From positions 1 through 39,541 of the forward strand of contig NW_024468328.1 of assembly GCF_002104995.1 (NCBI RefSeq): a stretch of DNA of 39,541 bases. Direction: 5' to 3'. The position numbers and the translations under genes were made by a program. This document shows positions 30,245-37,107 of the stretch, in pieces; position 1 is the first letter of the stretch; every line of letters starts with the position of its first letter. Under the pieces are notes generated by a model, which was not told the DNA's origin, ran no database searches, and was given only the letters and a program-made list of their open reading frames with translations. This stretch comes from Linderina pennispora (Eukaryota > Kickxellomycota > Kickxellomycetes > Kickxellales > Kickxellaceae).

Positions 30245-30779
30245 CTAGTTAGGCGCCGACTTCTTTCCCTTCTCCATTAGCTGCTTGTGGATATACGGGA
30301 TCACGCCGCCGCCCGCAATCGTCGCCTTCACCAGCAGATCCAGCTCGTCGTCGCCCCGGATCGCAAGCTGCAGGTGCCGCGGCGAAATCCGCTTCGACTT
30401 CAGGTCGCGCGCCGCGTTCCCCGCCAGCTCCAGCACCTCTGCCACCAGGTACTCCAGCACCGCCGCTGTGTACACTGCCGCCTTCGCTCCCACCCGCGTC
30501 GAGTGCTGCGTTTCCCGCTTCAGGTACCGGTGCACACGCCCCACAGGGAACTGTAGCCCCGCCTTCGATGACCGCGACTGCACGCGCTTCTGCGACCCGC
30601 TCCCTGCGAATTTGCCGCCCGTCGCTGCCGGTCCTGTAACTCCCTTGGCTGGCTACAATTAATTTCATGCCATGACATCAGCCCGTGGTTCTCGCCCCCA
30701 TTGGCCAGAATAATCCTCCACCCATCATGGGCTGCCCATGCTGGACCGCCTGCAACCAAACCCCCTTTCCACTCACCAT
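30245..30779 (-). CDS. HTZ1: Histone variant H2A.Z; start codon alone in exon 1
   Basis: The H2A.Z variant marks promoters and is deposited by the SWR complex. Coding exons are 30777-30779 (only the ATG) and 30245-30652, giving 136 residues. The core reads [18 protein letters not shown], then [38 protein letters not shown] and [17 protein letters not shown]. The IRGDDELD and [10 protein letters not shown] segments separate H2A.Z from canonical H2A (which has GGVLPNIQ). The N-terminal tail begins Met-Pro-Ala-Lys-Gly and is Gly/Lys-containing. No ATG exists in this frame within exon 2, and the segment upstream ends at a stop (TAG) that is the splice acceptor, so the spliced ATG is needed. Confidence 0.93.
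30653..30776 (-). other. H2A.Z intron (124 nt) immediately after the start codon
   Basis: The donor GTGAGT follows ATG directly and the acceptor is AATTGTAG before CCAGCC. It is phase 0, so translation runs Met then Pro-Ala-Lys. Confidence 0.85.
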
Positions 30780-31196
30780 TGATGACTATGCTATTTTGTT
30801 TTTTGGCTTGTCGGTGTCTAGAGTCTGCAACTAGTAAAAGAAGAGACCCAATTTTTTAATTGATAGCGCTGGCTGTCTGGCTATCGAAAACTATGTGCGC
30901 GTTAGAAGAAAGAGACGCGTTTCAGACGCGAAAAATAACCCGTGGCAGAAAAAGTTAGAGTGAGAAAAAAAGTGAGAGAGGAGAAGAAAATGCTCAGCAA
31001 CCCCAAGTCCAGCTTGGGGCAAGCAATGCTGGCCACAATTTTTTTTTCCAAATCGCATAATTTGAGGGTAGCGCCCGGTGATTGGCGGGGCGATACGCTG
31101 CCTGGTCAAACCCGACCACTTTTCCACACAAAAAACGCCATTTGCAGCCGTCCTTTACTCTAAACACCGCTTTTTTCCTTCACATTACAACTCACA
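30780..31196. promoter_or_regulatory. Divergent H2A.Z/centrin promoter with MCB/SCB-like elements
   Basis: The two genes are divergent with 417 bases between start codons. At 30915-30920 lies ACGCGT (a perfect MCB), followed by ACGCGAAAA at 30926-30934, which fits SCB/E2F-type sites. The spacing of about 11 bases puts both on one face of the helix. Binding is inferred from motif only. Confidence 0.5.
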
Positions 31197-31916
31197 ATGA
31201 ACCGGCCGGAAGGCAGCAAGCGGAACCTACGGTCGAACTCCAGCGTCCGCCGCACATCAGCGGCCGCTGACACACCGGCCTCGACTCGACCAACCCGCTC
31301 GCGCATTGCCGAAACCTCCCGGCGCCCCACACAAAGCCAGACGACGCCCACAGACACGCACCGGGTCCTCCGCCAGCACCGCCAGCCGTCGTGGGAGCCT
31401 TCGCAGCAGGACTGGCACGACCGCATGCACCAGCATGACCAGCAGCCAATGTACTCGGGCAGCCCGACTGCGGAGCAGCAGGACGACATCCACAGGCTAT
31501 TTCAGAGCCTTGACCACAAGGGCCACGGCGTGATCTCGTCGCACAAACTGCGCGTGGCAATGGTGGAGATGGGGCTGGATGCGCCCACAGCGGAGGAGCT
31601 GAACGAGTGGGTTGCCGAGGTGGACCCGAAGGATACGGGCAGGATCAGCTATGAGCAGTTTGAGGAGTTCATGGCTAGGCGCCTGGAGGAGGCCGACCAG
31701 CAGGACCAGATGATGAATGCCTTCAGGCTGTTCAAGCCTGGATCGGGCAGAAAGGGCATTACGTTTGGGGATCTGAAGCAGATTGCGAGCCATCTGGGCG
31801 AGAGTATCCCCGACGAGGAGCTGCACGAGATGATCAACATTGCCGACACCCAGGATACGGGTCAGGTCAGCTTTGAGGACTTTTCGCGTATTATGCTCAA
31901 GACCGGGCTGTTTTAA
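31197..31916 (+). CDS. Divergent centrin (Cdc31-like) with basic N-terminal extension
   Basis: A 239-residue EF-hand protein. Residues ~1-88 are basic and Ser/Thr/Arg/Gln-rich. Residues ~91-239 have the centrin layout of four EF-hands and end RIMLKTGLF, like the typical centrin C terminus. Calcium loops are degenerate: DHKGHGVISSHK lacks the usual acidic residues at positions 3, 5 and 12, DPKDTGRISYEQ lacks the position-12 Glu, the third loop (PGSGRKGITFGD) has lost the motif, and DTQDTGQVSFED keeps Asp at 12 only. Centrins act in spindle pole bodies or basal bodies and bind Sfi1-type repeats. The protein may bind little calcium. Single exon, no frameshift. Confidence 0.82.
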   Translation: MNRPEGSKRNLRSNSSVRRTSAAADTPASTRPTRSRIAETSRRPTQSQTTPTDTHRVLRQHRQPSWEPSQQDWHDRMHQHDQQPMYSGSPTAEQQDDIHRLFQSLDHKGHGVISSHKLRVAMVEMGLDAPTAEELNEWVAEVDPKDTGRISYEQFEEFMARRLEEADQQDQMMNAFRLFKPGSGRKGITFGDLKQIASHLGESIPDEELHEMINIADTQDTGQVSFEDFSRIMLKTGLF

Positions 31917-31944
31917 CTGTTGTTGCATTATTAAAAAGCCCTTT

Positions 31945-32607
31945 CTACTCAAATAGCTGCGGCAGTACCGACGGGAGCTGGTGAATTCTATCAATTTTGT
32001 AGTCTCCGGCAGGCTCGTCGACCGCGTGCGGCGAGACGTGGACAGCTGTCCAGCCGAATTCCTTGGCCATGGCCACGTTCTTTGCGCTATCGTCGACAAA
32101 GAAGCACTTTGTCGGATCCCGAGCGCCCGCCTCCTGCATCGCCTTCTCGTACGCGGGCCGCTCGGGCTTGCACGCGAAGTTGTGTTCTGAGTAGTCACAG
32201 TATGTAATGCCCTCGAACAGATCTCTGACGCCCAGGCACTTCAGTACCCGCTCCGCATGCTCCAGTCCCGCATTCGTGAACGCCCACTTGCGTGCCTTCA
32301 CGCGCTGGATCATCTGGCGCAGCTCCGGGTCGCACTTGATCACCTCCTCCAGGGGCAGGCTGCCGTCGACCTTCTCGTTAAAGTCGCGCGGATCAATGTG
32401 GTGGTGCTTGATCAGCCCGCGGACTGAGAGCCCGTAGTCGCGGTAGTACTGGCCGCATGTCTTGGCCACGTCGGCGTGGTCCAGCCCCACTTCGCGCGCG
32501 AATGCGTAGATGCGCTCCTTCATCATCAGGTCGATGCCCACTGTGGGCGGGTAGAGGCAGTTGTCGATGTCGAAAAAGAACACGGACTCGTACGTGAATG
32601 AAACCAT
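31945..32607 (-). CDS. HAD-family pyrimidine/nucleoside 5'-nucleotidase (Sdt1/Phm8-like)
   Basis: A 220-residue haloacid dehalogenase-type phosphatase. Motif I is FFDIDNCLYP with both catalytic Asp, typical of Sdt1/Phm8 rather than other HADs. The helical cap holds CGQYYRDYGLSVRGLIKHHH, a near-diagnostic segment of this subfamily. Motif II is WAFTNAG, the lysine is in NFACKPERPAY, and motif IV is CFFVDDSAKN. All catalytic residues are present. Sdt1 hydrolyses pyrimidine nucleotides and Phm8 acts on lysophosphatidic acid and nucleotides; the sequence alone does not separate these. It converges on centrin with only 28 bases between the two stop codons. Confidence 0.9.
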   Translation of the reverse strand: MVSFTYESVFFFDIDNCLYPPTVGIDLMMKERIYAFAREVGLDHADVAKTCGQYYRDYGLSVRGLIKHHHIDPRDFNEKVDGSLPLEEVIKCDPELRQMIQRVKARKWAFTNAGLEHAERVLKCLGVRDLFEGITYCDYSEHNFACKPERPAYEKAMQEAGARDPTKCFFVDDSAKNVAMAKEFGWTAVHVSPHAVDEPAGDYKIDRIHQLPSVLPQLFE

Positions 32608-33588
32608 GGTTGCAAGAGATAAAAGTGCAAAAATGTGCTGTACAGGTTGGGTAGAAGAGGAAAGGCCGTTGGGCTACACAAGACTATCAGCAAGATGGTT
32701 TGTCTTTTGCGCACAGCAAGGTGCTCTACCGCAGCAGCTGGTCTGACAAATCAAAAGCACAGAATGTGCCAGTATGGTAATCTGATTCCGGCAATTCATG
32801 ATGAGGGGTTTCAGCTGCGAATGTCTGCTAAGCAGCTGGTGAACAGTCTGCAGAACCATGTGCACGAATGTTCGTGAGCTATGGTAGTATCCGCCCCTAC
32901 TGTGTATATATGGTGCGAATTAAAGATGATGGTCTATAGATCGATAACATCATCACTACGTACCACTTTTATCAGGGATCAAGCGTGCCAAAATCAATAG
33001 TACAGTTGGCGGATGAGGGTGTTTTTGCTCAAATTGCCGTTTTTGGCAACATTACGTCTACTGGCAGCGCACAGCAAAGGGAAATTAACTAAGATGTCAG
33101 TCAAATATGCAGCAGTACGCACCACCTTTGATAGAGGTGGCAAGGAGGGGTGGATTAGCCGACCCTGTCATGATCAAGAACTGCCATTGTAGATGGATGT
33201 CCAGTGTTCACATGCAACACGAATAAGGACCGTACAGCTTCTAAAATTCGTCGGTGGTCAGCACTGCTGGGATGCTGTGGGTGTGCATTTTGTGCAAGAG
33301 GGGATTCTTTGGGAGAATCTACTGGCTGATAGCATCCATAGGCATTGGCGTTGTTACGCACACCAACAGGGTTGATTACGACTCGGATAATGATTATCAG
33401 GTAATAAAGGCGAAAGGCCGCCTCGTTGGCATATTCCCAAACGTCCGATCTATTACTTTCGATGTGGATTAATCTGAAAAGTATTGTCAACCAGAGGTAG
33501 CATATCTGTATGCGAGGTACTCTTCTCTGCCAATGGAGGATGACAGACAGTCTGTGTTAAGGGACAATTTAGGAGTAGGATTACTGCA
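32608..33588. other. Gene-poor region with possible antisense retroelement remnant
   Basis: Upstream of the nucleotidase gene lies about 1 kb without an intact gene. A/T content rises compared with the flanking genes. The minus strand around 33100-33490 shows integrase-like residues, listed separately. Confidence 0.5.
33100..33490 (-). pseudogene. Possible retroelement integrase zinc-binding remnant, antisense to the neighbouring gag fragment
   Basis: On the minus strand the stretch HVNTGHPSTMAVLDHDRVG resembles the His-His half of the HHCC domain that precedes LTR-retroelement integrases (His, four residues, His, then a short helix). Past an in-frame stop, another frame gives a KGGAYCC segment where the Cys pair would be expected. 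The rest is broken by stops. The match is weak and short, so this is a tentative call. Confidence 0.3.
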
Positions 33589-33738
33589 ATGACTTGTTGG
33601 ATAATTAACAGACACTGTTACGCGCCTGCTGCAGCTGTCCCTGACGTCGACATGTCAGCCGAATCAGGCGACAGCATGCTAGGCGCCAACGAGACCCCCG
33701 CTACAGCCTACGATACGGAGGTAGCGTCTAGACTCTGA
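33589..33738 (+). other. Small open reading frame, 49 codons, unrecognised
   Basis: The frame from ATG 33589 to TGA 33738 has an acidic, Ala/Thr/Glu-rich second half (VPDVDMSAESGDSMLGANE). Base composition of this part is GC-richer than its surroundings, as in coding DNA of the window. It ends about 155 bases before the gag-like ATG, so it may be the tail of another element or part of a long terminal repeat. Confidence 0.25.
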
Positions 33739-33894
33739 TAAATTGCAAAGATGGCCGTATTGAAAACACCCCTGCGCAACTCGTCTATTCCCTTTTCTCT
33801 CTTTTCTTAAGTATTAAATATATCTTTTAAAATCCCCACACATTCAACAAACACAACAAGTTTATTTAATACTCAACTACATTCTTTATATAAA

Positions 33895-34701
33895 ATGTCA
33901 GAAAACGACAATACGCAGAATATGGGTTTACGGTCAGATACGTTTAACGCAGACCCATTGCCAAGTACCTCGCATGACGTCCTCGCGGATAGCCATACTG
34001 CAGGGAAAAATAGCATGAACCAGGGTGGATCTGCCGACAGCACTACAAGAGTGCTTGACCCGGCCGCGATCCAGACCCAGGCTGCAATTCAAGTCAGCAT
34101 ACAGAAGATCATTGCTGGTATAGAGCTATTCTCTGGTGACCCTGCTGGGCCAACTACTGTGATGTGGCTGAACACGGTAGATAAGAATCTGGCGCTTTTC
34201 GCTACGACTGATATCTCCAAGGAGGTGATTGTTGCATACGTACAGAAGCGGCTGATTGGACAAGCTGAGGCGATTATGCATGGCCATGAGTTTACCAGCC
34301 GCTCGGCTTTTGGACATGCTCTGAGAACAGCCTTTCCTGAGTCAATATTTATTGATGATGCTCGAGCCAAAATGGACAATATGGCAACGTTCGAGAACCT
34401 GCTAGCCGGAAGTATTCGGGCTGAAGGTCTCAAGCTATTGCGCCATGCAGGCGTCAACAATACGCACACCACGATGCTCGCCAGAACACTAGCTGAGATG
34501 GATGGATATGCATGGGTCGATGCGCGGCTAAAGCCAGAGGAAGCAACGGTTGACAACATCGATGACGCACCCAAGGCTTTTGGGCGTAGTGTTTCTATTC
34601 GCCGGGCTGCTGGTGTAGCTAAGAACCCCAAAGCAACGATACTGGGAAAAGCCAGGACTTCCAACGGTGAGCACAAAAAGGCAATGCCTGAGAGCCGATG
34701 A
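33895..34701 (+). CDS. Gag-like capsid protein of an LTR retroelement
   Basis: A 268-residue open frame beginning at ATG 33895. After a polar N terminus it has IIAGIELFSGDPAG and TTVMWLNTVDKNLALFAT, the layout of Ty3-type Gag capsid N-terminal domains (phi-x-phi-F-x-G-D ... W-L). Helical segments follow (RLIGQAEAIMHG, LRTAFPESI). No Cys-His zinc knuckle is present. The stop overlaps another frame that continues with a Lys/Arg/Gln-rich basic tail (SKRKQRKQRQRKK), so the original protein was probably longer and is now frameshifted. A TATA-like A/T-rich leader lies just upstream. Downstream protease and RT pieces are broken, so the element is not autonomous. Confidence 0.6.
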   Translation: MSENDNTQNMGLRSDTFNADPLPSTSHDVLADSHTAGKNSMNQGGSADSTTRVLDPAAIQTQAAIQVSIQKIIAGIELFSGDPAGPTTVMWLNTVDKNLALFATTDISKEVIVAYVQKRLIGQAEAIMHGHEFTSRSAFGHALRTAFPESIFIDDARAKMDNMATFENLLAGSIRAEGLKLLRHAGVNNTHTTMLARTLAEMDGYAWVDARLKPEEATVDNIDDAPKAFGRSVSIRRAAGVAKNPKATILGKARTSNGEHKKAMPESR

Positions 34702-36720
34702 AGCGTCCGATACATCCAAGCGTAAGCAGCGTAAGCAGCGTCAGCGCAAAAAAGGACCGTGAGCGGATCAGGATTCTTGAGGAGAAGATTGCGAGTATGG
34801 AGTTATCAATGGCAGCGAAACCAAAACCCGCAACTACTCGCCCTAGCCACCCAAAAGCGTAGGCGGCTCTCAAGGCCAGCAATGCTCTGAGTCAGCATCA
34901 TATGTAGTTGGAGCAATTTCAAATACATCTGTTGCAACCATAGCTAACCATGAGAGCCGCCCAACAGGCAAAGAGGTATGGAGCAGGGGCTGGAGAAAAG
35001 TTGATGGCGTGTCGCTAAACAGCCAACAAGCCAAAGCTATTGCTGATGAAGGCTCAGAGGTAGCGATAATTACCAATGATGCAGCTACGCGACTACACTT
35101 GTTAACTTGGACGCGGGATGCACCAGTGCTGATGCCTATCTGGGGAAATGCACATGGGCATAAATCCATAGGCTGTGCGTATGCCACAGTGAGCATTAAG
35201 CATGGCCCTGAAGCCCGCATCTGCATGGTTTGTAGTTGATCTGTCCAATGTGCCTTGGGATGTGCTGAACAAGTCCACATTGGACGCATTTGATGTGCAA
35301 CTGATGGCACCTGCAGCACGCCGTCGCATTGAGGCTCAACCAACGTGAGCAAAAGCGTAAGAGGCAGGAGGCAGCGGAAGTCGTGTACGACGACTCTGAG
35401 ATTGACACTGGCATTGACAGCGAGCATACTCTGGTTGACAGCAAACAACGACAGTGCTGCTTATGACGAAACATTTGAGCCTAAAACCAAAGCCAAAAAG
35501 ATCGATTCAATTCCGACTGATATATTGGACAAGTCGAAAAAATACTATCTAGCGCGGGATGCGTGTTAAGCTCGGTTTACCGCCGCAGTTCTTCAGCTTT
35601 GAGCGTGATAAGGAGTTTACCCAACTTGATGCCTTATACCCACCAGTCGACGAGGAAAATCTCTTGGGTCGCCTGAATGATCAGTGTCCGACGACTGCCT
35701 TGAAATGTCACCTGATAGATATCCTGATGAAGCACAACCCAGTTATTCGTGAGTACCTATCAGGATACCCACCTCCGGCTGCAGTCGCACCGATTGTACC
35801 ACCTATGGTACCCGATGCACGCCCAATACATGTGCTGCAACATTCTCAGAGTGACAGTGCTTTGGAAGCCATTGATTCATTTGCCGCGACTCGTCTGCAA
35901 TATGGCATCGGACTATCCGAGTGTGACGCATGCTCAGGCACCAGTATTCACGCGGCCAAAGCCCAATACTACTGCTCGCCGTGTTTTGCTTGATGATTCT
36001 GCAAACAATGAGCTGAACATGGTATCGACGGGATTGCAGCTAGCACGGCCATATGATGTGTTGGCGTTCTTACAGGATGCATGAATCATATGCTCACTGG
36101 ATTTGGCTTCGTTCTTCACGGACTATCCGCTTGGATCCATCGGTGCGCCATTTTTGGGCCTATGATGCACATGTTCATGGCCACGTCGAAACTGCCAGAC
36201 TGGTACAAGGCAATTCTGAATCACCAGCCATTGCACAGTCGTTCATCGAGTGGGTTATGTCGTCAGTGCCAGCCTGGAATGACAAGATGATTATGTACAT
36301 CGACAACATCTACTTGAAGACTACCGACGATGACTACGACAAACATCTGCTTGATTTGGATGATTTTCTCAGTGCCGCTCGAATCGGCGAATCTGCTCGT
36401 CAACATTGCTAACCTTCAGAGAGTCCAGTAGTTATGAGCTTTATGGAATGAATATGACTGGAATTTTGCTGAGGAGAAAAAGGGATGATGGGGCCGTTCC
36501 GGCCCACAATGTTTATCCAGGTGGGGATTTGGATCTGCACATGGTGGCGAAGGGCATGAGGTTGCCCGAATGTCAACAGATACCATGCAGCGCCCCAATA
36601 GTTGCGTCAGAGCCTGGGCAGATATGTGGCCGGTGCTATTAGCTACCAGATGATGGATGCTGGGAGCCATGGAAACTGAATCCAGTCTCATAGCAGAGCC
36701 TGATCTGTCTTGGGACACGG
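34702..36720 (+). pseudogene. Decayed Ty3-type pol: protease and reverse transcriptase remnants
   Basis: Broken pieces in one order and strand follow the gag-like frame. Near 35040-35330 a segment with DEGSEVAIITNDAATRL then VVDLSNVPWDVL resembles a retropepsin, but its active-site triplet reads Asp-Glu-Gly instead of Asp-Thr/Ser-Gly. Near 36010-36410 come VSTGLQLARPYDVLAFLQDA, then LVQGNSESPAIAQSFIEW and MYIDNIYLK, recalling RT fingers/palm; the catalytic YxDD is here Tyr-Ile-Asp-Asn. A short thumb-like piece (YELYGMNMTGILL) ends near 36480. Stops and frame changes separate the pieces. RNase H and integrase are missing on this strand. No long terminal repeats could be identified. Confidence 0.6.
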
Positions 36721-37107
36721 CTAGGCTGAATGCAGGAAACCCGCGGGACTCAGGAAACCAGTGGCCAGACTCAGCACCAGGCTTCTAATAAACACTACTG
36801 TATCCATACACTATTCATATTGAGTGCGAATAAGGCCAAATAAGTGCCTTGCTCGTTCTGTGACCAATACCATATACCGGAGGCAATGCTGACAGGATCA
36901 CAAACTGCGAGTTGGTGCTTGCACGCTAATCGGCATTTCAAGCACGGTTTAATCTGCTGATCAGATGTTCGCGTCTGGTTTCGCGTTTTTTTCGCGATGG
37001 CTTCCAGTGCTCCTGCGACCCCATTTGCGTTAACTGCCGTGCTCTTTTTTGCTTCGCGTCTTCGTAGCCCTTTTTAATTCACAGTTTTCAAAACAAACAA
37101 ACCAATT
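36721..37107 (+). promoter_or_regulatory. POL2 upstream region with four TTCGCG elements
   Basis: Between the retroelement debris and the POL2 ATG, four TTCGCG cores occur at 36968-36975, 36979-36985, 36990-36997 and 37053-37060. Two are TTTCGCG, the complement of CGCGAAA (SCB/E2F-like); others read TTCGCGTC, containing an inverted MCB-type GACGCG. Three lie within 30 bases. DNA replication genes are commonly controlled by MBF/SBF or E2F at G1/S. Confidence 0.55.
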
